A DNA stretch of 20,358 nucleotides from JADJAH01 sp964615795 (lineage in GTDB: Bacteria > Bacteroidota > Ignavibacteria > Tepidaquicellales > Tepidaquicellaceae), in NCBI GenBank assembly GCA_964615795.1, contig CAZTQR010000059.1:1-20358 (forward strand). Direction: 5' to 3'. The notes under the pieces were generated by a model. That model had not been told where the DNA came from. It made no database searches and saw only the letters and a list, made by a program, of their open reading frames with translations. A program made the translations under genes and the position numbers. This document shows, piece by piece, positions 8,263 through 18,000 of the stretch. The stretch's first letter is position 1; every line of letters starts with the position of its first letter.

Positions 8263-8304
8263 TATTCAGAGGATGCACGTACTTACCTGGCCGTGCCTGA
8301 TGTA

Positions 8305-10650
8305 TTACGGAGTTACCGCAGAGATGAAATTGAATGAGTTATTGTCAACTATTGCAAGATCAAACGCATCAACGAATAGGTCTCCGTTGAGGTCTTCAAT
8401 GACATTTCCCGATGCAAACATGAATGCGCTGTTGTCTATCAGCCCGAAGTCGCCGGCATCTATGAAATCGTCCTGATTCACATCACCGGAGTAAGTACAG
8501 TACTTGCCGCTTTTAAGAATAAGATTGCTTCCGTAAGCCTTTGATGCGGAGTCTGTGAAATCATAGGAAGCGAATCCGTTGGAGAATTTCTTTCCAGATG
8601 AGCTCCACGTCTCTATGGAGTTCTTGTGATTGACAACTATGAAATAGTCGGTTGCATTCTTTGCGTTCAAGAAAGTGATCATGCTCGGCCCGCTGTTCCT
8701 TACTATCGCCTTGGCAGAATCAACCGCATTGAAGGGCGCTGTTGCTTCCCTGAGCGTGACGTTTACAAGTTCTCCGGATGTAGGATTTGGCGGCATATCC
8801 ACATATCCTTCAATTGCGACGGAAAGCTGAAGTGTCTTGAAGCTTTTGTAAATATTGTAAGAGTCTATAAGCTGTCCGGTCAGTGTATAAAATCTGAATT
8901 CGAGCTTATCCGGAAATTCAAACCCCGCCATGTAGCCGAATTTCGAATTGTACCTTATCACACTTCCCGGGACTGCCGCACCGAAAGGATAAATGCTCTT
9001 GCCTCCGAGCCCGTTCACAAAATAAGGCAACCCGTCTATTATCAGCCGTTCATAGTTGTGCTCGCTTCCGGAGATCACGGCGCTTGCCCCCCAACGCTTG
9101 AAAGGCCATCTCATGTATTCAGCCTGGCCTGATGTGTTGCCGGAAGTGTAAGGAGGATGATTGAAGTAAACGATGTTCCATTCACCGTCGGATTGAGAAA
9201 GCCTGTCTTTCAGCCACAATGCCTGAACCGAGTTTGAATCCGTTCCGTCAGGTTCATTCGGATCGCTGTCAATGCAGAAGAATTTTATGTTTCCTCTCTT
9301 GAACTCGTAATACCTTTCGTTTCCGGGCAGAGTAAAATAATTCAGATACGGCGATGCGCCCGAAGTCATCCAGTCAATGCTTCCGAGCGCAGGGAAGAAC
9401 CTGTTCACCGTGTCTCCGCTTCCGTAGTTTCCTGTGTAAGGATGAATGTACCTGCTGAAGTATCTTCCTATGTTATCGTCAATTGTAACGGAGCTTCCGT
9501 TTTCATAATTGTTGTTGCCCGCTGTAAGAACAAAGTCCGGCTGCCAGCTGTGGACATAGGACGCAACCGCTGAGAGATTACTTCCCGCCAGGCCGTAATC
9601 ACCTATAACAGCGAATTTCTGAAGCGGGGTAAAGTTGTAAGGAAGGAGCTTGTAAACCCTGTCGCCGACTGCGTAACCCGCTGTGTAATTATTCATGAAC
9701 CTGAACCTGTTGACAAAGTAACTCCACGGAAGCTGAAACCAGTTAGCGCCGCCGTCAGTGGTCTTGTATGTCGGCCCTGTCCATCCGCCTATCCACCCCG
9801 TGTTGTCGTTGATGAATCCTATCCCTTCCTGATCGTAAACAAGAAAAGGCTTCTCCTGCCATGTAAGTCCGCGGTCTGTGGTCTTGAGATAATAGGACAT
9901 TCCGCTGTGCCTTTCGATGCTGACGAACCCTGTGTCCTTTGAAATGAAGCTGATCTTCCAGCACCACTCTCCGCTCCTGTTGGATCTGAATACTCTCTGC
10001 CAGGATGCGCCGCCGTTTGAAGTAATGAGAACTACTGCATTGCCGTTCTGGTAGCTGTTGATGTTATAGCCTCCGACTATTATGCCGGAGTCCGGCGACC
10101 AGAAGTAACAGTCAACCAGTGTTCTGACAAGCGAAGTGTCCATTGGTATGGAAGTCCAGTTAAGTCCGAGGTTTGTGGTCTTGATCACATTTGCCGGTGC
10201 GGAGTATCTTCCTACAGCGTAAGCCGTGCTCCCGTCAACTATTGAAATTCCGCAGATCCCGTAGGGCCTTGGCTCAGGCAGTCCTACCTGTATCCAGTTT
10301 GCACCTCCGTTGGATGTTCTGTAAAGAGGGGAATTGAATCTCAGTGTGCCAAGCAGTCCGTTGAATGCATCGAAGAATCCGAGGCACCTGTAATTTGCAT
10401 GTGGAAAATCAACGGAAGTATTGTTAAGAGTCCAGTTGTTTCCGCCGTTGGTTGTCTTGTATATCTTCCCGGAATACTGTGCAATGTAACCTGTACTGAG
10501 GTTCGGGAAGTGAACATCTTCAAACCTTTGCGATGAGGAATCCGGGGTCGGAGAATTTGGAAGAAGCTGCCATTCAAGTTGCTGTGAATATGACGAAGCC
10601 GGCAAAAGCAGGAACAGTGCGGCAAACAACAAAGCTGACTTGAAAGGCAT
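8305..10650 (-). CDS. Asp-box propeller fused to a degenerate metallophosphoesterase and dockerin-like tail
   Basis: This 781-residue protein has a signal peptide (residues 1-22). Residues about 40-340 form a BNR/Ycf48-like propeller with six Asp boxes, for example TTNGGNNW, TSNGGANW and TTDGGANW. Residues about 346-600 are a calcineurin-like metallophosphoesterase fold, but the motifs are damaged: GDYG keeps D351, GDNNY reads GNNNY (N379), GNHDW reads GSIDW (S424, I425), HHPPY reads NHPPY (N497) and GHDH reads GSEH (S529; H531 kept). A phosphatase activity is therefore unlikely. After a beta-domain (YFIVVNHKNSIETWS) the protein ends in two EF-hand-like dockerin repeats (GDVNQDDFIDAGD and EDLNGDLFVDAFD, about 720-781). 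No NPFNP sorting domain follows. The start is 18 bp past the stop of the SBBP gene, suggesting co-transcription. No Shine-Dalgarno is evident. It is probably a surface or extracellular binding protein. Confidence 0.85.
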   Translation of the reverse strand: MPFKSALLFAALFLLLPASSYSQQLEWQLLPNSPTPDSSSQRFEDVHFPNLSTGYIAQYSGKIYKTTNGGNNWTLNNTSVDFPHANYRCLGFFDAFNGLLGTLRFNSPLYRTSNGGANWIQVGLPEPRPYGICGISIVDGSTAYAVGRYSAPANVIKTTNLGLNWTSIPMDTSLVRTLVDCYFWSPDSGIIVGGYNINSYQNGNAVVLITSNGGASWQRVFRSNRSGEWCWKISFISKDTGFVSIERHSGMSYYLKTTDRGLTWQEKPFLVYDQEGIGFINDNTGWIGGWTGPTYKTTDGGANWFQLPWSYFVNRFRFMNNYTAGYAVGDRVYKLLPYNFTPLQKFAVIGDYGLAGSNLSAVASYVHSWQPDFVLTAGNNNYENGSSVTIDDNIGRYFSRYIHPYTGNYGSGDTVNRFFPALGSIDWMTSGASPYLNYFTLPGNERYYEFKRGNIKFFCIDSDPNEPDGTDSNSVQALWLKDRLSQSDGEWNIVYFNHPPYTSGNTSGQAEYMRWPFKRWGASAVISGSEHNYERLIIDGLPYFVNGLGGKSIYPFGAAVPGSVIRYNSKFGYMAGFEFPDKLEFRFYTLTGQLIDSYNIYKSFKTLQLSVAIEGYVDMPPNPTSGELVNVTLREATAPFNAVDSAKAIVRNSGPSMITFLNAKNATDYFIVVNHKNSIETWSSSGKKFSNGFASYDFTDSASKAYGSNLILKSGKYCTYSGDVNQDDFIDAGDFGLIDNSAFMFASGNVIEDLNGDLFVDAFDLAIVDNNSFNFISAVTP

Positions 10651-10668
10651 CTTCAGAACGGGGCGGAG

Positions 10669-12333
10669 TTACTTTATCAATAACATTTTTTTCGTCCTTG
10701 AAAATGAGACCCCGGTGCGTTCATCTGAAGCAGTGAGCCTGTAATAGTAAGCTCCGCTCGGCAAACCAGCTGAGTTGAAAACAACGCTGTGAGTTCCGGG
10801 CGTTTGCCTTGCATTCTCAAGCATTCGTACCATCATGCCCGCGGAATTGAATACTTCAAGCAACACCTTTGCGGAAGAAGGCAGTTCGTAAGTAATAGTT
10901 GTTGAAGGATTGAACGGATTCGGGTAATTCTGATCAAGCGCAAATCCGGTTGCAATTGACGTACTGTTTCCTTCCACGCCAACTGTCTGCGAGTACTTCA
11001 ATGTGATGTAGTCTTCGCCCGTTTGTCCTTCATAGCTGAAACCGGAGACATAGACATTGTTCATTGCATCAACTGCAATTGAGTTGGCAATATCCGCATC
11101 TCCGGAAGCTCCGTTGAACAATTGTGTCCATTGAAGATTGCCGTTTGCATCATACTTAACAGTGGCATAATCCTCAAAAGAGTTTTCACTGTAGCTGTAA
11201 CCCGTTATGTAAACATTTCCCGAATTGTCCTGAGCAATACCCGTTGCAATGTCGAACGAACTGCTTGCGCCGTCGAATTCCTTTCTCCATATTATTGCAC
11301 CGCCGGCGTCATATTTGATTGTCACATAATCCTCGCCCGAAGCCGTATTAAAACTGTATCCGGAAACCGTGCAGTTGCCTGAAACATCCACAGTCAGCCC
11401 GCAGGTTATATCGTACTCGCCCGAAACTCCGTTGTAAGTCCTGTCCCATATAATGTTTCCCGACGACCCGATCTTCAGCAACAGATAATCTTCAGCAGTA
11501 GCAGGATTGTTTGAGTAACCGCTTACAAAAATATTGTAGTTCTGGTCAATTCCGATACCGGTGGAAATATCGTAGCTGTTTCCTGCGCCATTGTATCTTG
11601 CTACCCACATCTCATTTCCGGACAGGTCATACTTCACAACTGCAATATCCTCCATAGTCCCGAAACCGTTGCTGTAGCCGGCAACATACACATTGCCGAA
11701 ATTATCAGTTATGAGAGATGTCGCGATGTCAATGTCGAACTCCACGGGCTCGTTATATTTTGAGATCCAGAGGCGTGTACCGGCAGGGGAGTATTTGATT
11801 GTTGTAAAATCCTCACTGCTTGTAGCACCAACACTGTAGCCTGCAACTATGACATTTCCAAGCAGATCCTGTCCCAAAGCATTGCCGCAATCAACATCAT
11901 TGCCTTCACCGTTGTATCTGTCATTCCAAATCTCATTGCCGTCAGGTGAGTATTTGATTGTAATTATGTCGTAAAAGGAACCTGCTCCCTCACTCTTTCC
12001 CGTTACGAAAACATTTCCGGAATTGTCAACCAGAATGGAAGTGGGGATATCGTTCCCGTTTGCGGCGGCATTGTTGTAAGCGGCCTGCCAGACCTGATTG
12101 CCCTGCGGATCATACTTCAGCGTAACAATATCTTTGCCGCTTGAAGATGACTTGCTGAAGCCGGTAACGTAGACAAATCCGGAATTGTCAACTGCAATGT
12201 CTGCAACTTCATCTGTGTCACTCGAAACTCCGTTATAGACGGAAGTCCATTGAGCCGTAACCTGCGCATTTGCAGTGACTGCAAAAGCAAGAAAGAGAAA
12301 AATGATTGTGAATCGGGAAAGAGATCGTCGCAT
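10669..12333 (-). CDS. SBBP-repeat beta-propeller protein with T9SS sorting domain
   Basis: This 554-residue secreted protein has a signal peptide (residues 1-23, ending TANAQ) and eight SBBP repeats of about 54 residues between roughly 25 and 455. Each repeat shows the pattern YNG..(x)..DI..(x)..D.SGNVYV(T/S)GYS, then ED..(T/L)(I/V)KY...G...W. SBBP repeats build a propeller-like domain. Residues about 465-554 are a T9SS type A sorting domain (LDQNYPNPFNPSTTITYELP, LPSGAYYYRL, end KKMLLIK). It should be exported across the outer membrane by T9SS. There is no enzymatic motif; a binding or scaffolding role is the safe reading. The ATG at 12333 has no Shine-Dalgarno. It is the first gene of a minus-strand pair with the propeller-dockerin gene and is divergent from the polysaccharide operon. 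Confidence 0.9.
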   Translation of the reverse strand: MRRSLSRFTIIFLFLAFAVTANAQVTAQWTSVYNGVSSDTDEVADIAVDNSGFVYVTGFSKSSSSGKDIVTLKYDPQGNQVWQAAYNNAAANGNDIPTSILVDNSGNVFVTGKSEGAGSFYDIITIKYSPDGNEIWNDRYNGEGNDVDCGNALGQDLLGNVIVAGYSVGATSSEDFTTIKYSPAGTRLWISKYNEPVEFDIDIATSLITDNFGNVYVAGYSNGFGTMEDIAVVKYDLSGNEMWVARYNGAGNSYDISTGIGIDQNYNIFVSGYSNNPATAEDYLLLKIGSSGNIIWDRTYNGVSGEYDITCGLTVDVSGNCTVSGYSFNTASGEDYVTIKYDAGGAIIWRKEFDGASSSFDIATGIAQDNSGNVYITGYSYSENSFEDYATVKYDANGNLQWTQLFNGASGDADIANSIAVDAMNNVYVSGFSYEGQTGEDYITLKYSQTVGVEGNSTSIATGFALDQNYPNPFNPSTTITYELPSSAKVLLEVFNSAGMMVRMLENARQTPGTHSVVFNSAGLPSGAYYYRLTASDERTGVSFSRTKKMLLIK

Positions 12334-12385
12334 CTTTGGGGAAAGTTATTTTGGTCTCCCGTCTGAAGAAGAGGGGAAGTTAAAA

Positions 12386-12416
12386 TTGTAATTGAAAATC
12401 AAACTGCTTAAATTTG
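12386..12416 (+). promoter_or_regulatory. Bacteroidota-type promoter candidate for the polysaccharide operon
   Basis: TTG at 12386-12388, a 20-nt spacer and TAAATTTG at 12409-12416 match exactly the consensus TTG-N19-21-TAnnTTTG known for the Bacteroidetes primary sigma factor. It is in the divergent intergenic region about 135 nt ahead of the first operon start. Whether this organism uses that consensus is an assumption. Confidence 0.4.
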
Positions 12417-12440
12417 GCTTACAATATATGAATCCGCGTT

Positions 12441-12475
12441 GTTAAATGAAAAACAGAAATTGTTTTTCTTCTAAC
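12441..12475 (+). promoter_or_regulatory. Hairpin in the presumed operon leader
   Basis: GAAAAACA (12448-12455) and TGTTTTTC (12461-12468) pair perfectly around GAAAT. After a 3x3 internal loop, GTTA (12441-12444) pairs with TAAC (12472-12475). It is downstream of the promoter candidate and 75 nt before the first start codon, so it would lie in the 5' leader. It matches no riboswitch class I recognise. Confidence 0.4.
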
Positions 12476-12490
12476 AGGTTATACGCTTTC

Positions 12491-12500
12491 AAACCGGTTT
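12491..12500. promoter_or_regulatory. 10-bp perfect palindrome, possible operator
   Basis: AAACCGGTTT is a perfect palindrome in the operon leader, between the hairpin and the first start codon. The size and symmetry suit a dimeric regulator site, but chance is not excluded. Confidence 0.25.
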
Positions 12501-12550
12501 ACTTACAGCCGTTCCCGGGCTCATAGTCATTTGCAAACAACCCCATTGGA

Positions 12551-14032
12551 TTGGAGAATTACGTTGTAAGAATAATTGAGAAGCTGTTTGTGATCTATTT
12601 TCTCAGTTATTTCATTTTTGATCTCGCCCTTTTCCTGATATTCCTGTTCACATTCAGAAGAGAGTCGCGCTTAGCTCCTTTGGAGAAGTTTCCCGGGGTA
12701 AGCATAATTGTGCCTGCCTACAATGAAGAGGTCTCCATTGCAAACTGCGTAAGGATGCTGCGCTCACTTGACTATCCTAAGTTTGAGATCATCGTTGTCA
12801 ATGACGGTTCTTCGGATGACACACACGGAGCGATGATAAGGGAGTTTAGCCTCATGGAACTTCAGCTACCCGTTGCAGGAGGCCTGAAAACTGCTGAGAT
12901 AACCTCCTGTTACGGTACGGAAGACGGTTCACTGACACTGTTAAACAAGAGAAACGGCGGAAAGGCGGACTCGCTGAATGCCGGCATAAACCTTTCCTGC
13001 GGCGAAATTGTCTGTACTATAGATGCCGATTCAATTCTCGACAGGGCTTCTCTCAAAAGGGTTGTCAATGAAATGGTGCTGGATGAAAACGTATTTGTGA
13101 CCGGCGGTCAGATAGCAGTTGCAAATGATACGGTAATCAGCGGCGGCAGGGTTGTGAATGCAAAGATGCCGACAAATCCGCTGGTTCTCTGGCAGATCAC
13201 CGAGTACATCAAATCGTTCTTTGTTTCGAGGATAGGGCTCAGCAAGATAAACTCCATTCTTATAATGTCAGGAGCATTTTCGGTGTTCAGAAAGAATGAT
13301 CTGATTGCGATTGGCGGGTTTCTCACGGGCAGGTCAGACGGGAGATATATAAGGAGCATTTTTGAGTCGGTAAAGACTACCGTATGCGAGGACATGGAGA
13401 TAGTTGTAAGATTGTGGAGGTATTACAGGGAAACAGGCAGAAAGTGCAGGGCGGTGTATCTTGCAAAGCCGCTTTGCTGGACGGAGGTGCCCGACAATTT
13501 AGCGAATCTTTTCAAGCAGAGGACAAGGTGGCATCTCGGACTCGCCGAGACAATTTCGATGCATAAGAAGATGATGTTTGATCCGAATTACAGGACAACG
13601 GGACTGATCGCATTTCCATATTACTTTTTCTATGAGCTGATATCTCCTCTCATAAAGATCATTGCGCTGGCATTCATTGTTTATGTTGCACTGGCGGGCT
13701 TGATCAACATTCAATGGGTGATTTACATGGCAATATTCATCACCGTTACATCCGCTCTGATAATAAGCGTGGTGACCGTCTATATTGAGAACTGGAGCGA
13801 GAAGCAAAGCGCCGTCAGCAGGAACGCACTCAGGTATAAGTCATTCATGGACTGGGCTACTCTGATCTTCTTCAGCATCATTTCCGACTTCAGTTATTCG
13901 TTCTTCAGAATTGCGGCTCAGGTCAAAGGCCTGGCTGATTTTATGAGAAAGAAGAGCGAGTGGAATAAGTTTGATAGAAAAGGGGTCATGTCTGTAGAGT
14001 CTGAAGTGAAAAAATCAAACAGCCCGGTTTGA
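12551..14032 (+). CDS. Processive family 2 glycosyltransferase (PgaC/IcaA/BcsA-like polysaccharide synthase)
   Basis: This 493-residue inner-membrane enzyme would polymerise a polysaccharide from a nucleotide sugar. A hydrophobic segment at 10-34 is followed by a GT-A domain: SIIVPAYNEE (51-60), VNDGSSDD with D85, GGKA (136-139), DAD (158-160), ED (280-281) and QRTRW (323-327). The DxD, ED and QxxRW set marks processive GT2 synthases. Further membrane segments lie at about 351-383, 387-411 and 435-455. About 40 residues separate the DGSSDD and GGKA motifs, somewhat more than in simple GT2 domains. The start is TTG at 12551: the frame is closed by TAG at 12524, and the next in-frame ATG (M69) would remove the first membrane segment and nucleotide-binding motif. 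It is the first gene of a four-gene operon and overlaps the next gene by TTGA. The product sugar is not readable; a hexosamine is suggested by the deacetylase downstream. Confidence 0.9.
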   Translation: MENYVVRIIEKLFVIYFLSYFIFDLALFLIFLFTFRRESRLAPLEKFPGVSIIVPAYNEEVSIANCVRMLRSLDYPKFEIIVVNDGSSDDTHGAMIREFSLMELQLPVAGGLKTAEITSCYGTEDGSLTLLNKRNGGKADSLNAGINLSCGEIVCTIDADSILDRASLKRVVNEMVLDENVFVTGGQIAVANDTVISGGRVVNAKMPTNPLVLWQITEYIKSFFVSRIGLSKINSILIMSGAFSVFRKNDLIAIGGFLTGRSDGRYIRSIFESVKTTVCEDMEIVVRLWRYYRETGRKCRAVYLAKPLCWTEVPDNLANLFKQRTRWHLGLAETISMHKKMMFDPNYRTTGLIAFPYYFFYELISPLIKIIALAFIVYVALAGLINIQWVIYMAIFITVTSALIISVVTVYIENWSEKQSAVSRNALRYKSFMDWATLIFFSIISDFSYSFFRIAAQVKGLADFMRKKSEWNKFDRKGVMSVESEVKKSNSPV

Positions 14033-15024
14033 ACAATTGCCGGAGAATATTGTTCACATCGTTCTTTGCGGTTATTATGCTTTCGGGAACAGCATTTGCT
14101 CAGACATACTTATCAAATTCCGGTGTGAGGATCTCGGGCAAGAAGACAGAAGGAAGTTTTTGGGATGAAACCGACCTTTCATTCAAGACCGGTTATCTCA
14201 ATGAGACCGAAGAACTCTACGGCAACAGTTCGATCTATGAAAACTTCAGGATCGGCAAGAGTTTCTCCGATCAGTTCAGATTGGACCTTTACAATCAGGT
14301 CGAATATTCGAAACGCGAGGAGACGGGACAGCCGGACCGGGAAAGATGGTATGACAATACCGGCATTGTCGCAAAATACGATTTCGGCGGAATGTACAGA
14401 TTGGAGGCATTCGGTTCCGCCAGCATCAGCGATGAGACATTCACATCTTACGGAGGAAGATACAGGACTCTCATCGAGTCAGGTGAATTCTCTGTGCTCA
14501 ATATTCTGGAAGGCGGGTATAACTATTTTTATTACTGGAACATGGTGGGACAGGATTATCTGAGTGAAAGCATCGAATTCCGGTATGCCTCTCTTGATCT
14601 GTCATTGTCGTATCTGTATGCAGATGTAAGGAACAATTACATTGAAGGATATGACATCAAAGGACGAAATCCGAACAGAATGTTCAATCTGGGAATCAGC
14701 TATGATTTTCTTTTGAAGCCGAAGATCAATGTCGGAATGTATTACCAGTTCAGGGATTACGAGCATTACTCGCCGCTTTACTACTCTCCGCAGAACAGGG
14801 ATATCACGGGATTCGGAGCTTATGCCTTCGACACATTCGGTAAGTTCTATGCATATTTCGGAGGCGGCATCAAGCAGGATCAGAATGCTGTCTTTGTATG
14901 GAGCGTTGATGCTGAGGCAGGTTTTGAAGACAACGGCTTCTCTGTTTCGGGAATATTCGGCAGATACTATGATCCGTTCTACAGGAATACAAACTTTTCC
15001 ATAAACCTGACAAAATCATTCTGA
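14029..15024 (+). CDS. Small outer-membrane beta-barrel, probable polysaccharide exporter
   Basis: This 331-residue protein has a clear signal peptide (NCRRILFTSFFAVIMLSG, cleavage near AFA/Q). The rest is rich in Tyr, Phe, Gly and alternating polar/hydrophobic strands separated by short charged turns, and it ends in Phe (INLTKSF), the usual C-terminal signature of Bam-inserted beta-barrels. I recognise no named family. Its place between synthase and deacetylase corresponds to PgaA/BcsC-type exporters, yet it lacks the TPR repeats those carry. The start is TTG, overlapping the synthase stop (TTGA). Starting later would cut the signal peptide. The gap to the next gene is 4 nt. Export of the polymer is inferred from context. 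Confidence 0.8.
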   Translation: MNNCRRILFTSFFAVIMLSGTAFAQTYLSNSGVRISGKKTEGSFWDETDLSFKTGYLNETEELYGNSSIYENFRIGKSFSDQFRLDLYNQVEYSKREETGQPDRERWYDNTGIVAKYDFGGMYRLEAFGSASISDETFTSYGGRYRTLIESGEFSVLNILEGGYNYFYYWNMVGQDYLSESIEFRYASLDLSLSYLYADVRNNYIEGYDIKGRNPNRMFNLGISYDFLLKPKINVGMYYQFRDYEHYSPLYYSPQNRDITGFGAYAFDTFGKFYAYFGGGIKQDQNAVFVWSVDAEAGFEDNGFSVSGIFGRYYDPFYRNTNFSINLTKSF

Positions 15025-15028
15025 ACAC

Positions 15029-18000
15029 TTGAGCGAAACATCCGAACATACAGCACCTGACATAGGCGCAATCCGCATCAAGGGAAGCCACTCACCCAAG
15101 CTGAAGTATCTTGTGATCGCCCTGTTTATTGCAGCGCTTGGCTTCACTGTTTACAAAATGATGAAGTTTGAGGACTCGGTGCGTGAGACGAGGATCATTA
15201 AGGTGGGAAGCATTGCGGAGAAGAAACTGCTTCCTGATATCTCAAAAGAAGAACTTGCGCGGCTGGCTTCGGTTTCAGAGTTTGATTTCAAAAGTTCCGG
15301 CAACTACTTTGACATACAGGAAACAAAGATAAGGAACGGGGAGAATGTTCTGGAGTGGCACAAACATTTCCTGAAGGGAGTCAATCTCGGAGTTGCATTG
15401 CCTGCGCACTATCCTTCAGAGTTCAGCGCGAGCTATGACCTTTATTACGCATGGTTCAGGCAGATCGCCGAAATGAACTCAAACACAGTAAGGACATACA
15501 CTGTGCTTCCTCCGGAGTTTTATGAGGCGTTTGCACAGTACAACATAGACAACCACAGTAAGCCGTTGTATCTGCTACAAGGTGTTTGGGCGGATGACTG
15601 CGACAGCGGGGATTATTTTGAAAAAGGCTATACGGAAAGATTCAAAGGCGAGATCAAGGATGTGATAGACCTTATCCACGGAAATGCGATAATAAAGGAG
15701 AGGCCGGGACATGCATCCGGCACTTATGCGCGGGATGTATCGGATCATGTCATCGCAATACTTCTCGGAAGGGAATGGGAACCGGCAACGGTTGTCTCAA
15801 CAAACAAGAAGAACAAAGACAGGCAAAGCTTCACAGGTGATTTCATATCAATGCCTAACGGGTCTCCGATGGAATCATGGCTTGCCGAGATGATGGATTT
15901 TACCGTCAGGGTGGAAACGCAGTTGTATAAGAAACAGAGGCCGGTCTCATTTGTCAACTGGCTTCCGCTTGATCCGATGTATCACAATTCAGAGTTCATA
16001 GAGAACAGCAAGGTCCGGGAATATGATAACGACATTCAAAGCATTGATTACAGAAAGTTCTTCACCACACCGTTGTTCAAGCCCGGAATTTATGCGGCAT
16101 ATCATGCTTATCCATATTACCCTGACTTCATCTATATGGATGAGAAGTACAGGGGAGGCAGGAACAGGAAAGGCGAGCCGGACAACTACTACGCTTATCT
16201 TGAAGACCTCAAAGACAAGTGCCCCGGAATGCCGCTCATAATTGCCGAATACGGACTTCCCTCAAGCAGAGGGAACAGCCATTCAACTCCGTTCGGCCTT
16301 AGTCAGGGCGGCCACAGCGAAAAAGAACAGGCAGACAAGAACCGTCTGCTCACAGAAGACATTTTCGAAACCGGATGCGGCGGAGCCATTTACTTTGAAT
16401 GGATAGACGAGTGGTTCAAGTTCAACTGGCTTGTTATGGATTTTGAAGTGCCGGCAAACAGAAGAAAGTTCTGGCACAATATGGAAAACCCTGAGCAGAA
16501 CTTCGGTGTGATAGCCGTAGAACAGAGGTCAAAGATCGTGGACGGAAAATCCGATGACTGGAGTGAAAATGAAAAGGCAGGAGACAAAGGGAGAAAAGCT
16601 GTTGTATATGCTTCGGGCGATGCCGAGTATTTCTACCTGAAACTGAAGGCAGAGAAACTTGATCCTGAAGGCGAAGACATTTTCATTGCAATAGACACTT
16701 ATGACAAGAAGAAAGGATCACACAAACTTCCTCACATAAGTAATAATACAGAGCGCGGGTATGAGTTTCTCATAAGGGTAAGCGGAAAGGACAGCGGTGA
16801 GATACTTGTTGATGCCCCGTATTCGGTTTATTCAGACATCTATGCCGGATATGTTCCGGTTTATGCTTCTAAAGAAAATTATGACGGTAAGTTTGTCAGG
16901 CAGATAATGCTTTCAAACAGGGAGAGGGAGTCGCTGACCGGCGAGAAGACGGACAGAAGAGTTTACGACAGGAGTACATTGCTTCCCGGAAACAGTTCGT
17001 TGCCTGAATATTCAAACTCGAACATGTACTATGATGAAGATTCCGGTGTGCTTGAACTTCGCCTTCCCTGGCATTTGCTCAATGTAAGCGATCCGTCTTC
17101 CGCGCAGGTGCTCAATGACATTGAGGGCACGCCGGATATCGAAAGCACAGAGTCGGATGAATTTGCCATATATGCGTACTTCGTTGCTAAGGACGGCTCC
17201 TCCGTTGTTGTGAACAGCGAAGAAGGACAGTTGACATATGAAATGAAAAAGTGGGAGAAGCCTGAGTACAAGTTCAGGGAAAAGGAAACATACAGCATGT
17301 TCAAGGAACTTTTCTCCCATCTGAAAGTGGCAGGGGAAGAGGCCGTTGAACCTTCTATCAACGGATTCAGGATAGCAGACTGGTACAATGATCTGAGCGG
17401 AGCAGTAACTGTTTCATTTGACGACGGTACGATCACTCAGTACAATCAGGGTGTTCCTGTGCTTGACAAGTACGGAATTAAGGCGACGTTTGCGCTTATC
17501 TCTGACTGGACAAATGACAATCCGACATTTTCCGCAGAGAAAGGAAGTTTCTCCGTTGAGAAGATCGGCTGGGCGCAGGCCAGGCAACTTGTGAATGACG
17601 GGCATGAGATCGCATCCCACGGGAAAATGCATGTGAGAATGGATACAATGTCGGTGGAAATGGTGAATGAATTTGTCTCCGAGTCAAAACGGGAGATTGA
17701 AGAGAATCTTGATACAACTGTCAGCACATTCGTATTTCCTTACTCTGCAACAAGGGATGAGCTGTTCAGCGCTGTTGCAAACTCGGGTTATCTCTTTGCA
17801 AGGACAGGGGAGGAGACCGTGAACGAAAAACGAAAGCTGAACCTGCACAGACTGTCAACAATTGCGATCTACAATCAGTACACACCCTCTGTTTATGAAC
17901 TTTATTCATCTTTGATCTCATCTCAGGGTAAATGGGTGATACTGAACTACCACAACATCTTTCCTGAGGATTCAAAAGAAATGAATATCCTGAAGAGCCA

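Larger units (their letters stand above)
7937..8304. other. AT-rich intergenic region with several dyads
   Basis: No gene is supported here. The region lies upstream of the cysteine-rich T9SS gene and downstream of the propeller-dockerin gene. It contains a CCGC/GCGG dyad (7948-7962), a TTAATC/GATTAA dyad (8003-8024), a 19-bp direct repeat pair (8209-8251) and a 16-bp palindrome (8247-8262), the last two described separately. It presumably contains the promoter of the downstream minus-strand gene, but I could not find a clear TTG-N20-TAnnTTTG match on that strand. Confidence 0.5.

Noticed and set aside
8273..8476. Plus-strand 67-codon open frame overlapping the end of the propeller-dockerin gene
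   Set aside because: It runs antisense to the dockerin-like repeats, has no ribosome binding site and shows no recognisable protein features.
10651..10668. Separate promoter for the propeller-dockerin gene
   Set aside because: Only 18 bp separate it from the preceding SBBP gene on the same strand and no promoter motif is visible, so co-transcription is the simpler reading.
17029..17436. 135-codon minus-strand open frame inside the deacetylase fusion gene
   Set aside because: It is a shadow of the long plus-strand gene with an intact domain series; nothing in its translation suggests a real protein.
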